A stretch of 61,287 nucleotides of DNA from Muribaculaceae bacterium (GCA_017436845.1 JAFSCJ010000013.1:1-61287); one strand, 5' to 3'; positions 36,455-45,724 are shown, counted from the first letter of the stretch. A program made the numbers and translations. The notes: generated from the sequence alone by a model not told the origin.

Positions 36455-37045
36455 TTATTTTGTTTGAACCTCTCCACTACCATTCTTAATCACATTCAAT
36501 GATTGAGGATTTTCTTTCATCACCAAGTTTCCGGGGCCATTAATAACAGCATCGACATTCTTAATATCTACTTTTCTGATATATAAACCTCCGTTATTGT
36601 TGATAATAAATTCGGCCTTATCAGTCTTAACATTACCTAATTTCACATCACCATTACCATTCACGATGATTTTAAACTCTGCGGGATTGCTCACCATTTT
36701 TCTTGACACTAAACGTGCATCACCATTATGAACAACTGCATTTAGGGGATTACCATAAAAAATCACTATGCGACTCATTATCCCTTCAGACTCTCCATTG
36801 ACATGCAACACACAACCTTCATTATGACAACGAACATTTTTATTTACATTCTTATCATAGTGATACACTATATATCCTGCCCACTTGGGATTATATCTCA
36901 TTTCGACTGTTATATCACCTGAGACATTAATTTCGTCAAACTCATTTGCTGCTTTGAGAACCATGCGATTAATAGACGATTCTCCTGCATACATTGTAGC
37001 AAAACATGCCACCAACATAACAAATAAAACTGAAATCTTTTTCAT
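36455..37045 (-). CDS. Exported GIN-domain-like protein (second of three)
   Basis: 196 residues with a signal peptide ending in TMYAG. Beta-solenoid with N-G-N-G, N-N-N-G-G, N-G-P-G and N-G-S-G turns (for example IVNGNGDVKLG and VINGPGNLVMK). It is shorter than its neighbours and lacks the last coil. It follows the first copy by 6 nt. Confidence 0.75.
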   Translation of the reverse strand: MKKISVLFVMLVACFATMYAGESSINRMVLKAANEFDEINVSGDITVEMRYNPKWAGYIVYHYDKNVNKNVRCHNEGCVLHVNGESEGIMSRIVIFYGNPLNAVVHNGDARLVSRKMVSNPAEFKIIVNGNGDVKLGNVKTDKAEFIINNNGGLYIRKVDIKNVDAVINGPGNLVMKENPQSLNVIKNGSGEVQTK

Positions 37046-37051
37046 GATATA

Positions 37052-37825
37052 TTATCTTATTATTATATTTTCTTTTCGTCCTGATGTAATCAAGTTTGTT
37101 ACTCTATTACTACTATAGATGCGACCTGAGCCATAGACGCCTGCGGTCATCTTTGCGCAATCAAGAGTTGAAGCATCGATATTTCCGGAGCCTTTTATCG
37201 CAAATGACGCTTCACTGGAACGTCCATTTATTACAAAATCACCGGGGCCTTTTACTGTCGCACTCGTCTTTGTCGCATTAGCATGCGCTATCTCAACAGC
37301 ACCGGAACCGGAAACAGTACATGTTATATTTTCTGCAGTTGTATTCCCAGATATAGACAAATTCCCAGAGCCAGCAACCGAACAACTTAAATGTTGTGCT
37401 TTAATCGCTCCTATTTTCAATTTTCCGGAGCCAGTCAATAGCACGGCAACACTCTTTCCTACAGGTGGATTATCAACAACTACTCTACCGGAGCCGGCAT
37501 AGGATATCGTTGATAAAGCTCCTGAATAATATACTATAATCTTTGATAAATTTCTGGAAAGGTCGAGTGTCCCTATTCTATCTAATGAGATATTCAATCG
37601 ATCACCCTCATTATAACACTTTATTTTGTTATAAATTTGAGGAGTAGCACTAAACACAATCATTCCCACAGAATCAAGCGACTGACGACACTCTACATTT
37701 ACACTTCCCGAAATATATAGGTCAGAAAATGTACGCGATTGTAAAATGTGCTGAGACATTTGCGCACTGGCAGAAAACGCGCACAACAAACATGTTAATA
37801 TTAATATTCTTATATTCAACCTCAT
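37052..37825 (-). CDS. Exported GIN-domain protein (first of three)
   Basis: 257 residues with a signal peptide ending in ASAQ. The clearest GIN-domain member: after FSDLYISGSVNVECRQ come regular G-S-G turns (YAGSGRVVVD, LTGSGKLKIG, VAGSGNLSISG, VSGSGAVEIA, IKGSGNIDAS, VYGSGRIYSS) that mark a beta-solenoid. Its ATG is 2 nt after the dusB stop. The head-GIN family is annotated as putative adhesin, but no function is proven for it in Bacteroidales. Confidence 0.82.
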   Translation of the reverse strand: MRLNIRILILTCLLCAFSASAQMSQHILQSRTFSDLYISGSVNVECRQSLDSVGMIVFSATPQIYNKIKCYNEGDRLNISLDRIGTLDLSRNLSKIIVYYSGALSTISYAGSGRVVVDNPPVGKSVAVLLTGSGKLKIGAIKAQHLSCSVAGSGNLSISGNTTAENITCTVSGSGAVEIAHANATKTSATVKGPGDFVINGRSSEASFAIKGSGNIDASTLDCAKMTAGVYGSGRIYSSNRVTNLITSGRKENIIIR

Positions 37826-37827
37826 AG

Positions 37828-38835
37828 CTACTCTACTGACGACACCATTACATTAGGTAATATTTCATTTTCTATGCGAGAGAGTATTGCATCCAACTCT
37901 TCATAGGTCTCTGCTCTCAACATCGCAATGCGGGTATCTCTAAAATGTGGTATCCCCTTGAATAATGGTGATGCTGCCAAGTGGCGACGAATGTGCAAAA
38001 TGCCTCGATATTCATCTATGCGAGAAATGCTCTCTGTTATTTGTCGGCGAAGGATTTTGAACTTTTCCGTAATAGGAAGTTCCGCTCCTCGCTTTCCTGT
38101 TTCAAGCATCTGCTTCATGTCATGAAATATCCAAGGAGCACCTATTGATGCACGTCCCACCATCACACCATCAACGCCATATAGAGCAAATGCATCTCTC
38201 AACTTTTCAGGCGTGGTAATATCGCCATTACCAATCAAGGGCAATGTAAAACGTGGATTTTCTTTTATTTTGGCAATCATAGCCCAATCGGCTTCACCGG
38301 TGTACATCTGCGAGCGTGTGCGACCATGCACCGTCAACGCCTTTATCCCGCAATCTTGCAACTGCTCGGCAAGTTCAACTATAATTTTGCTCTGATGATC
38401 CCATCCAAGACGTGTTTTAACCGTAACAGGAATTTTCACCGCATTAACTACAGCTTTTGTTATTTCCAACATTTTAGGGATATCACGCAACATTCCGGCA
38501 CCGGCTCCTTTTCCTGCTACCTTTTTCACAGGACAGCCAAAATTTATGTCCAAAATATCGGGCGAAGCAGCCTCAACAATGCGAGCAGCCTCAACCATAG
38601 GTTCCACCTCACGACCATATATCTGAATTGCCGTAGGTCGCTCGTTAGGGTCTATATGCAACTTGCGAGTAGTAGCACTGATATTGCGTATCAAAGCATC
38701 AGCCGATACAAACTCGGTATATACCATATCGGCACCTTGCTCCTTACATATCAATCGGAAAGAATGATCTGTAACATCTTCCATCGGTGCAAGCATTACC
38801 GGACGTTCACCTAAATCTATATCGCCAATCTTCAT
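37828..38835 (-). CDS. dusB: tRNA-dihydrouridine synthase
   Basis: 335 residues. An FMN enzyme reducing specific uridines of tRNA to dihydrouridine with NADPH. The TIM-barrel has APMEDVTDHSFR (16-27), the catalytic Cys in NFGCPVKKVAGKGAGAGML (about 98-116), the KTRLGWD loop and GNGDI near 203. The DusB subgroup is inferred from these motifs. It sits between the M16 peptidase and the GIN genes in the long operon. Confidence 0.92.
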   Translation of the reverse strand: MKIGDIDLGERPVMLAPMEDVTDHSFRLICKEQGADMVYTEFVSADALIRNISATTRKLHIDPNERPTAIQIYGREVEPMVEAARIVEAASPDILDINFGCPVKKVAGKGAGAGMLRDIPKMLEITKAVVNAVKIPVTVKTRLGWDHQSKIIVELAEQLQDCGIKALTVHGRTRSQMYTGEADWAMIAKIKENPRFTLPLIGNGDITTPEKLRDAFALYGVDGVMVGRASIGAPWIFHDMKQMLETGKRGAELPITEKFKILRRQITESISRIDEYRGILHIRRHLAASPLFKGIPHFRDTRIAMLRAETYEELDAILSRIENEILPNVMVSSVE

Positions 38836-38892
38836 ATTCTATATTTTGTATCTGCGAAGATAACAATTTTCATTCTAAATTTCTACAATTAT

Positions 38893-40122
38893 CTACTCCA
38901 TTGTGAGTATTGAGCATTTATCGGCACTCATCATCTCAGCAACTTTGCACACATCATCGGGAGTAATTGCTAAAATCTGATTTTTGATTTCTTCAGGCGA
39001 CTTTATATCTCCAAAATACATCATAGATCTTCCTAACGATAATGCAACCTGCTCTCTATTATCTGATGCAACGGCAAGTTGTCCTAAATACTGCTTCTTC
39101 GCTGCCTCTATTGCTCTCACCGACAAACTGCCATCTATCATCTTGTCAAGTGTTTGTCTCACAATGTTGCGACATCGTGTCAAATCATCGGGATCACACC
39201 CAAAGTATATCATCAATGTTCCTGCATCGGTAAACATCGCGGTTGATGCCTCAACATTATACACCAATCCTCGGCGCTCTCTTAGAGCAACATTCAGCAA
39301 TGAATTCATTCCGGGACCACCAAGCATATTGGCAAACAGCGCTATCGGATATCGCATCTCGGAATACAATCCCGGCAAATGCGCTCCTATTATAGTGTGA
39401 GATTGATGGCTCCCTATTTTCTTTACTTCATCAAATCGAGGTTGAACAATAGGCATCACCCTTTGACGAGACACACCTTTTGGGACAAGAGTGCTAAAAT
39501 AATTCTCTGCCAATGAAAAAATCTTATCAGGTTTTGTCTTTCCCATATAAAACAAAACCATATTTTCGGCAGTATAATAATCTTTTAAATATTGACGGCA
39601 CACATCTTGCGTAAACCCTGATATTGCATTAACGGTACCAAGTATATTATGTCCAAGAGAAGAGCCGGCAAATATCAAGTCCTCAAAATCATCGTAAACA
39701 GCTTCTGAAGGAGAATCAAGATAAGAATTTATCTCATCAGCAACAACCTCACGTTCCTTATTTAATTCATTTGTAGGGAATTGCGAAGATATCACCAAAT
39801 CTGAAATCAATTCTATTGCTCGTCGCACATTACCATAAGGAAAAACAGAATATAAAATTGTCTCCTCCTTGGTCGTATAGGCATTTAGTTCTCCGCCAAT
39901 AGCCTCCATGCGATTTATAATGTGCCACGACTTGCGATGCTTTGTCCCTTTAAATATTGTATGTTCGACAAAATGAGCAAGTCCATACTGATTGACAGCC
40001 TCATCTCGACTCCCAACATTGATTGCCACACCACAATACTCAACATGCGATTTACTCAGTTGATGCACAATGCGCAACCCCGAAGGTAATGTGTGATATG
40101 TAATATTTTTCAGACCTTTCAT
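38893..40122 (-). CDS. M16-family zinc metallopeptidase
   Basis: 409 residues from ATG 40122, 1 nt after the ispG stop; a start at 40137 inside ispG is less likely. It has the inverted zinc motif H50-F-V-E53-H54 and the downstream Glu expected near 130 in NKEREVVADEIN. The length matches single-chain processing-peptidase-like enzymes. No signal peptide is seen, so it is probably cytosolic, degrading peptides. The C-terminal half has the RRGLVYNV segment conserved in active or partner subunits. Confidence 0.92.
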   Translation of the reverse strand: MKGLKNITYHTLPSGLRIVHQLSKSHVEYCGVAINVGSRDEAVNQYGLAHFVEHTIFKGTKHRKSWHIINRMEAIGGELNAYTTKEETILYSVFPYGNVRRAIELISDLVISSQFPTNELNKEREVVADEINSYLDSPSEAVYDDFEDLIFAGSSLGHNILGTVNAISGFTQDVCRQYLKDYYTAENMVLFYMGKTKPDKIFSLAENYFSTLVPKGVSRQRVMPIVQPRFDEVKKIGSHQSHTIIGAHLPGLYSEMRYPIALFANMLGGPGMNSLLNVALRERRGLVYNVEASTAMFTDAGTLMIYFGCDPDDLTRCRNIVRQTLDKMIDGSLSVRAIEAAKKQYLGQLAVASDNREQVALSLGRSMMYFGDIKSPEEIKNQILAITPDDVCKVAEMMSADKCSILTME

Positions 40123-40123
40123 C

Positions 40124-41842
40124 TTATTCAGCGTCAACCCAATCTCCCGATTCCTTTATCAATGCAATCAATCGAGGTATCGCTTCTTCTGTAGGAATAT
40201 TCTTCTCTACGCAAGTTTTATTTTTATAAAGACTTACCTTTCCGGCTGCCGCACCCACATATCCATAATCGGCATCGGCCATCTCACCGGGACCATTTAC
40301 AATGCAGCCCATTACGCCTATCTTTAACCCTTTTAAGTGGGCTGTTGCCTCTTTCACCGATTTTAAAGTTGTCTGTAAGTCAAATAATGTGCGACCACAA
40401 CTTGGGCATGATATATATTCGGTACGCGTAATTCTCAAACGAGATGCCTGTAAAATACCAAATGAGATTCTTGATATTTCAGAAACATCTAATTTGTCAG
40501 CTCTAATCCAAATACCATCAGCAAATCCATTCAATAGCATTGTGCCTAAATCAGCTGCTGCCATCAAAGCTACTGCTTCATATTCAGCATCGCCATAATC
40601 AGTTCTTAGGATTACAGGATTATTAAATCCTTGACGCATTGCCTCATGCAACCATGCCTGCATTTCACCTGTTGAGTTTGCATGATTACTATATAGAACT
40701 ATTACTGATTTTTCTGACACATTCTTTTTGGCATCTGCTACACTTGATGCTGCGTCTAATTCAACAAGGTCAAATGTTGCATTTTGCAAAGCGCCATCAT
40801 TATAGAAATAATCAGGAGTTAAATCCTTAGCAACATTTTCATTAGTCCCGTCAACAATTACAACAGGGACATTTTCTCCACCTATATTAGATATGCCATC
40901 AGTCTTACGACGCACAGGTGCCTCATAGTTATATCCCGGAGCAAATTCACCTTTTATTGGTTTGTGTCCGGTGCGCTTTGATATATAATTAACCAATGTT
41001 TCAGCAACAGGTATTTCCAATTCAGGATCTTCACTCAACGAAACTCTTATCGTATCTCCAATACCATCACTCAATAACGCGCCTATCCCTACAGCCGATT
41101 TTATGCGTCCATCTTCGCCATCACCGGCCTCTGTTACCCCAAGGTGTAAAGGAAAATCCATCTTTTCAGTTGCCATTGCCTTTACTAATCGGCGCACAGT
41201 CTCCACCATTATAACGGTATTTGAGGCTTTTATTGAAATTACGACATCTACAAAATTTTGAGCCACACACACTCGCAAAAATTCCATAGCTGACTCAACC
41301 ATTCCCGCAGGTGTATCGCCATAACGGCTCATAATGCGGTCAGACAATGAACCATGATTAACGCCTATGCGTATTGCAGTTTTATGCTCGCGACACAATT
41401 CCAAGAAAGGGATTAATGCTGTTTCAATTTTCTTAATCTCTGATTGATACTCCTCATCGGTATAGGTCAATCGCTTGAATGTGCGACCCGGATCAACAAA
41501 GTTGCCGGGATTAATGCGTACTTTTTGCACTACCGTTGCCGCTGCCGTAGCCGCTTTAGGGTTAAAGTGAATATCAGCGACCAATGGGATGTTTACCCCT
41601 TGACGGCGCAATTCTTCACCTATGCGACCTATATTTTCAGCTTCACGCACCCCTTGAGCAGTCAATCTCACATAAGATGCACCAGCTTCAGCAATGCGTT
41701 TACATTGCTCTACTGATGCCTCTGTATCCATTGTTGAAGTCGATGTCATGGATTGCAACCTGATTGGATACTCACTCCCTAATGGTGTTCCTCCAATATT
41801 TACGCTATGCGCAACGCGACGACGATAGTCAAAAACGCTCAT
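40124..41842 (-). CDS. ispG: 4-hydroxy-3-methylbut-2-enyl diphosphate synthase (long form)
   Basis: 572 residues. The penultimate MEP-pathway enzyme converts MEcPP to HMBPP with a [4Fe-4S] cluster. The N-terminal TIM barrel (QSMTSTSTMDTEASVEQ, VADIHFNPKAA, RINPGNF) is separated from the C-terminal cluster domain by an extra domain of roughly 200 residues. That long form is known from Bacteroidetes, Chlamydia and plants. Cluster cysteines lie in ISCPSCGRTLFDL and MGCIVNGPGEM. It follows purE by 6 nt. Confidence 0.96.
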   Translation of the reverse strand: MSVFDYRRRVAHSVNIGGTPLGSEYPIRLQSMTSTSTMDTEASVEQCKRIAEAGASYVRLTAQGVREAENIGRIGEELRRQGVNIPLVADIHFNPKAATAAATVVQKVRINPGNFVDPGRTFKRLTYTDEEYQSEIKKIETALIPFLELCREHKTAIRIGVNHGSLSDRIMSRYGDTPAGMVESAMEFLRVCVAQNFVDVVISIKASNTVIMVETVRRLVKAMATEKMDFPLHLGVTEAGDGEDGRIKSAVGIGALLSDGIGDTIRVSLSEDPELEIPVAETLVNYISKRTGHKPIKGEFAPGYNYEAPVRRKTDGISNIGGENVPVVIVDGTNENVAKDLTPDYFYNDGALQNATFDLVELDAASSVADAKKNVSEKSVIVLYSNHANSTGEMQAWLHEAMRQGFNNPVILRTDYGDAEYEAVALMAAADLGTMLLNGFADGIWIRADKLDVSEISRISFGILQASRLRITRTEYISCPSCGRTLFDLQTTLKSVKEATAHLKGLKIGVMGCIVNGPGEMADADYGYVGAAAGKVSLYKNKTCVEKNIPTEEAIPRLIALIKESGDWVDAE

Positions 41843-41848
41843 ACTCGA

Positions 41849-42355
41849 TTAATTGGTCTTAAATTTATATTTTACCTCTTTAAGATCAGCATTTGCTTTC
41901 ACAATTTTTTCTGATAATTTAGCTCGGTATTCATCAAATCGAGCAGCAAGCTCATCATCGCTGAGAGCAAGCATTTGAGTTGCCATTACAGCAGCATTCA
42001 ATCCGGCATTTATCCCCACTGTTGCAACTGAAATACCGGGAGGCATTTGCACAATTGACAACAATGCATCTTGCCCGTCAAGTGTTGAATTAATAGGAAT
42101 TCCGATAACAGGTAGCGGAGTCATTGCAGCAATCACACCGGGAAGAGCGGCGGCCATTCCGGCGGCAGCAATAATCACTTTAATTCCACGTGCTTTAGCT
42201 CCACGTGCAAATTCTTCTACTTCGGCAGGTGTGCGATGTGCCGATAACGCATTCATTTCAAAAGGCACTTCCATTTGGTCAAGAAATGAAGCTGCTTTTT
42301 CAAGGATGGGAAGGTCTGATGTACTTCCCATTATTATACTCACTTTTGGTGTCAT
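41849..42355 (-). CDS. purE: N5-carboxyaminoimidazole ribonucleotide mutase
   Basis: 168 residues. Converts N5-CAIR to CAIR in purine synthesis. Signatures: SIIMGSTSDLPIL near the start, the SAHRTP loop (about 39-44) with the catalytic His, and AAAGMAAALPGVIA. It is the class I size. The C-terminal Lys-rich tail is ordinary. Third gene of the long operon. Confidence 0.95.
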   Translation of the reverse strand: MTPKVSIIMGSTSDLPILEKAASFLDQMEVPFEMNALSAHRTPAEVEEFARGAKARGIKVIIAAAGMAAALPGVIAAMTPLPVIGIPINSTLDGQDALLSIVQMPPGISVATVGINAGLNAAVMATQMLALSDDELAARFDEYRAKLSEKIVKANADLKEVKYKFKTN

Positions 42356-42378
42356 ATATTATTTATTTTAATTAATTT

Positions 42379-42999
42379 TCAGACTAATGCCGATAGCAAA
42401 TATACGCATAAAAATCCATTTACGCCACCAGCTATCACCTGCCACAAAGTGTGACGTTTAAGAATTAATCTCGATGTGCCCACAATACCCCATACCAAGA
42501 CTCCACACACGATGATAGGCATCATGTTGCTCACATTCATCTCATCTATCGCAATACGCAACGACAATGCCACAATTCCTGCCATTGACGCGCTGTGAAT
42601 ACTTATCTTCCACCACACATTAATTATGCATGATATCAAGGCTGCCAAAGCCGCGCCCATGAGAAACATCACAATCCATATAGGCGCTTGAGCTTGATAT
42701 AGATAAAACGAACAGCCTAAATAACAAAACAAGACAATTATGTAAGGGAACATTCGTTCTCGGCGATTTGATAGAGAAAATCCCGATACATGTCCTATCT
42801 TTATTAATGAAATTATAGCTAATAAAGGCAACAAATAAGTAAATATTGCAGTTACAACAATCACTATAAATCGCGATTGCAATGGTACATAACACAAATT
42901 CGTGGTCCACAATGCCAATATCATCCCATATGTTGGAACCAATAATGGTGTAAACAAAGCAGAAACGAAACGCGCTATCTTTTCCAACATATACATCAT
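42379..42999 (-). CDS. PAP2-superfamily-like membrane protein
   Basis: 206 residues with about six hydrophobic helices. A PAP2-like pattern is visible late in the protein: KISIHSASMAG (about 131-141) for the SxH motif and GTSRLILKRHTLWQVIAGG (about 174-192) for the SRxxxxxHxxxQ motif. Such proteins may dephosphorylate lipid carriers such as undecaprenyl diphosphate, but several Bacteroidales members lack proof of activity. The ATG overlaps the rpoN stop (ATGA), so it is translationally coupled. Confidence 0.72.
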   Translation of the reverse strand: MMYMLEKIARFVSALFTPLLVPTYGMILALWTTNLCYVPLQSRFIVIVVTAIFTYLLPLLAIISLIKIGHVSGFSLSNRRERMFPYIIVLFCYLGCSFYLYQAQAPIWIVMFLMGAALAALISCIINVWWKISIHSASMAGIVALSLRIAIDEMNVSNMMPIIVCGVLVWGIVGTSRLILKRHTLWQVIAGGVNGFLCVYLLSALV

Positions 43000-44438
43000 A
43001 ATTCTTTCCTTAATCGTGCTACAGGCAAGCCCATTCGCTCACGATATTTGGCGACTGTGCGACGTGCAATGTCATATCCTCTGTTGACCAACTCGGCGGT
43101 TATCGCCTCGTCGCTCAACGGCTTTTTCTTATTCTCTCCGGCAATAATCGCTTTCAACACCGCCTGTATCTCATGGAATGAGGTATCGTCATCATCTTTT
43201 GGGCGCTCGTTAAAGAACAACTTTAGAGGATAAATACCTCGAGCCGTTGCTACATACTTTCCTGCCGTTGCACGAGAGATTACCGATAGGTCATACCCCG
43301 TCTGCGCTGCTATATCCTTCAATATCATGGGACGTATGAGGCTTTCATCTTCCGTCAAAAAGAACTCACGCTGTATCTTTACTATTGCCGACATCACTCG
43401 ATAAAGCGTCTCTTGTCGCATCTTTAAAACTTGGATAAAACTCTTTGCCTCATCACGTTTCTGCTTGACAAACACCATTGCCTCACGCTCCCAACGATTT
43501 TCCGGCATAGGTCCATCATTGTTCTCGCCTGAGAATGTCGCTTCTATCTGTAATTCGGGAATATTATTGAGCAAGGTCAACGTTATAGCATCATCTTCAA
43601 CCTCTACGTTGAAATCAGGAATAATGTGTCGCGAACGATCATCTGCATCATTTCCGGTAATCACACTACCGGGCTTAGGATTTAATGTGCGTATAATAGC
43701 CATTGCATCTTTCAACTCATCTTGAGAGATATTCAACAAGCCTCTCAATTTATCATAGTGCATCTTAGAGAATAGATCGAAGTAATTTGCAACAATCTCC
43801 TTTGCCACATCTGCCGATTTTGATTTATCTTTTCGTTTCAATTGCAACAACAAACAATCCCTCAAATCAATAGCCGCAATACCTGCCGGCTCAAGCGAAC
43901 GCACCACGTCAAACACCTCTTTCACCTCACGCATTTCAACATCGAGACCCACATTAAATGTCAAGTCGTCACACATTGCCATAACATCACGCGTGAGATA
44001 GCCATTATCATCAAGGCTTCCTATGATATAATCGGCTATCAACAGCTGCTTCTCGGTCAAATCAAACTCTATAAGTTGAGAGGTCAACGTGTCAATTATC
44101 GTATCTCCAGATGCCACCGCGACAGGCTCATAATAAGTATCATTTACACTATGATTGCGAGCCTCAAGGCGATAAGATGGGATATCATCTTCATTGCGAT
44201 AGTCAGCAAGTTGCATATCCTCGGCACTCTCGTTATACGAAGCCCCCTCATCTTCTTGCGACATCATGCTGTCATCGCTATCCTTCACCTCAAGAGCCGG
44301 ATTTTCATCTACGGCACGACGCACCTCATCTTCTACCTCAGGGCCTGTCATTTCCAACATTCTGACAAACTGCACCTGCATCGGCGTGAGACGTTGCTGT
44401 AGTTTCTGTTCTTGAGATAACGATAATGCTTCTTCCAT
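42996..44438 (-). CDS. rpoN: RNA polymerase sigma-54 factor
   Basis: 480 residues from ATG 44438 (MEEALSLSQEQKLQQRLTP), where the conserved Gln-rich activator-contact region I begins; an upstream in-frame ATG at 44462 adds eight unconserved residues. The core-binding domain is central. The helix-turn-helix IAAQTGYDLSVISRATAGKY and the RpoN box ARRTVAKYRE lie at the C terminus. It drives transcription that needs an ATP-dependent enhancer-binding protein; no such activator is in the window. First gene of the long minus-strand operon. Confidence 0.96.
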   Translation of the reverse strand: MEEALSLSQEQKLQQRLTPMQVQFVRMLEMTGPEVEDEVRRAVDENPALEVKDSDDSMMSQEDEGASYNESAEDMQLADYRNEDDIPSYRLEARNHSVNDTYYEPVAVASGDTIIDTLTSQLIEFDLTEKQLLIADYIIGSLDDNGYLTRDVMAMCDDLTFNVGLDVEMREVKEVFDVVRSLEPAGIAAIDLRDCLLLQLKRKDKSKSADVAKEIVANYFDLFSKMHYDKLRGLLNISQDELKDAMAIIRTLNPKPGSVITGNDADDRSRHIIPDFNVEVEDDAITLTLLNNIPELQIEATFSGENNDGPMPENRWEREAMVFVKQKRDEAKSFIQVLKMRQETLYRVMSAIVKIQREFFLTEDESLIRPMILKDIAAQTGYDLSVISRATAGKYVATARGIYPLKLFFNERPKDDDDTSFHEIQAVLKAIIAGENKKKPLSDEAITAELVNRGYDIARRTVAKYRERMGLPVARLRKEL

Positions 44439-44520
44439 CACGACACTTCTATATTGATACAAATTTAGCTACAAATTTTGACACTCTCCCCATTATTAAC
44501 AAATATCTGCACTATTTGAT

Positions 44521-44555
44521 AAAAAAGCGACCCTCAATTTCTCATTGAAAGCCGC
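44521..44555 (-). terminator. Terminator of the DUF4465 gene
   Basis: On the minus strand a 12-bp stem with G-U pairs (GCGGCTTTCAAT with ATTGAGGGTCGC) is followed by TTTTTT. Confidence 0.75.
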
Positions 44556-44582
44556 CCAAAACTATAATTTTACCCTATACTA

Positions 44583-45362
44583 TTATAACTCAATTTTCAA
44601 TCTATCAAGACAGAAATATCCGGGGTTGTTCATTCCCCATTGCCCTGTGTCAGATGATGACATTTGGAAATAGATAGCATCAACTGCATCACCAAGCGCA
44701 TCAAGGTCAACGCGTTTCCATGTGTTTAATACATCTTGACCATCGGCAAGAAGGACATCAACACGACCTGTTTCCACTCCATTGCGTTCACCAATGATGT
44801 GAAGCTTAAACCAATCGCCATCTTCAAATTTCTTATTGAAAGCAGTGCCATTTTTCACACCATAATAGCCATAGGCACTATTGGTTACATACACCTCCTC
44901 TGGATCAAATGCTCCTTTACCATAGGTAATGCGCAATGCCGCATTTGCTGCCCCTATGTTTGCTGTTTCATCAGACATCCAGCATGCAAGCATATAAGGT
45001 GTCCCCTTACCTAATACTCCACCACCGGTGATAGCACCCCATTGATAATCTACCCAACTTTCATTTGAATGATCCAAATTATCAGTGGAACGAGAAGGGC
45101 AAAAACCTTTATAAGAATAATATGTTATCCCGGCCCATTCTGTCGCATCGGCATCATGAGTAAAGTTAAATTCGCCTAATTGGATATCACCATTATTCAC
45201 ATCATACACATCTACCCATGCTCCATTGTCGGCATAATCAATTACATAATTTGATGCACTAAAGACGATATCATTGTCTTCTTCATCATCACTACATGCA
45301 CTCATTGACACAGTCAAGGCAACCGCCATAACACATTGTCCTAAAATTCTAAATGTCTTCAT
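44583..45362 (-). CDS. DUF4465-family lipoprotein under cobalamin riboswitch control
   Basis: 259 residues with a lipoprotein signal and lipobox Cys in VSMSAC (about C23), followed by the acidic SDDEEDND surface-export-like stretch common in Bacteroidales outer-surface lipoproteins. The body has the DUF4465 pattern: NNGDIQLGEFNF, WVDYQWGAITGGG, YMLACW, TNSAYGYYGVKNG, DGDWFKLHIIGE and the final FCLDRLKIEL. A cobalamin riboswitch directly upstream implies that the protein is made when B12 is scarce. I infer a role in surface capture of corrinoids. Bacteroides has other B12-binding surface lipoproteins (BtuG, BtuH); whether this family equals one of them I cannot say from sequence alone. Confidence 0.82.
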   Translation of the reverse strand: MKTFRILGQCVMAVALTVSMSACSDDEEDNDIVFSASNYVIDYADNGAWVDVYDVNNGDIQLGEFNFTHDADATEWAGITYYSYKGFCPSRSTDNLDHSNESWVDYQWGAITGGGVLGKGTPYMLACWMSDETANIGAANAALRITYGKGAFDPEEVYVTNSAYGYYGVKNGTAFNKKFEDGDWFKLHIIGERNGVETGRVDVLLADGQDVLNTWKRVDLDALGDAVDAIYFQMSSSDTGQWGMNNPGYFCLDRLKIEL

Positions 45363-45380
45363 AACAAATCTATTGGTTTT

Positions 45381-45444
45381 AAAATAAAAAAATTGTCAAA
45401 CATCTTTTAGTCGACAATTTTTCACATTAAAAGATGCTGACAAC
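45381..45444 (-). terminator. Riboswitch expression platform: alternative hairpins with terminator
   Basis: In the transcript TTGTCAG-CATCTTTTA can pair with TAAAAGATG-TTTGACAA and is followed by TTTTTTTATTTT, a terminator. An inner stem AAATTGTC with GACAATTT excludes that pairing. The two exclusive folds between aptamer and start codon suggest control by transcription termination. Confidence 0.65.
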
Positions 45445-45608
45445 TCACCCATAGAGCTATGTATGTCTAGTCCCACTTTTTCATGCGAAAGCGACTAATT
45501 GACCGCCCTTTCATCGGTCCCGGTTCCTGACTTTATCATCTATTCAGCGATGACATTCACAGTTGCGCGACAGCACACGATTCTCACGTGTTTCCCGTTA
45601 TTGATTGC
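45440..45608 (-). promoter_or_regulatory. Cobalamin (B12) riboswitch aptamer
   Basis: Read on the minus strand, the leader contains GGGAAACACGTGAGAATCG (around 45596), then the B12 box GCTGTCGCGCAACTGTGA (about 45574-45557) and GTCAGGAACC (about 45531-45522). These are the conserved core blocks of the cobalamin riboswitch, in the correct order. A long GC-rich arm follows (GGGACCGATGAAAGGGCGGTC). The RNA lies about 80-240 nt before the DUF4465 start codon. Confidence 0.85.
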
Positions 45609-45668
45609 AAATATACAACCTTCCGCCTCAATAATCCAAACATTCCATCATTTTTTATTTGGGGAATT

Positions 45669-45698
45669 TTTGATTGCGAGGGATATGTCGTAAATTTG
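45669..45698 (+). promoter_or_regulatory. Promoter of obg
   Basis: TTTG (45669-45672), 18 bp, TAAATTTG (45691-45698), 26 bp before the start codon. Confidence 0.6.
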
Positions 45699-45724
45699 TG
45701 GAGGATTTTCATTTTAGCATTTTT

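Noticed and set aside
38326..38814. 162-codon plus-strand frame inside dusB
   Set aside because: dusB has full motifs on the other strand; this frame has none.
43842..44402. 186-codon open frame on the plus strand inside rpoN
   Set aside because: Antisense shadow of a clear rpoN gene; no family motif, odd His/Cys/Arg-rich composition.
45499..45693. 64-codon plus-strand frame in the gap before obg
   Set aside because: It lies over the cobalamin riboswitch, whose conserved blocks explain the sequence better.
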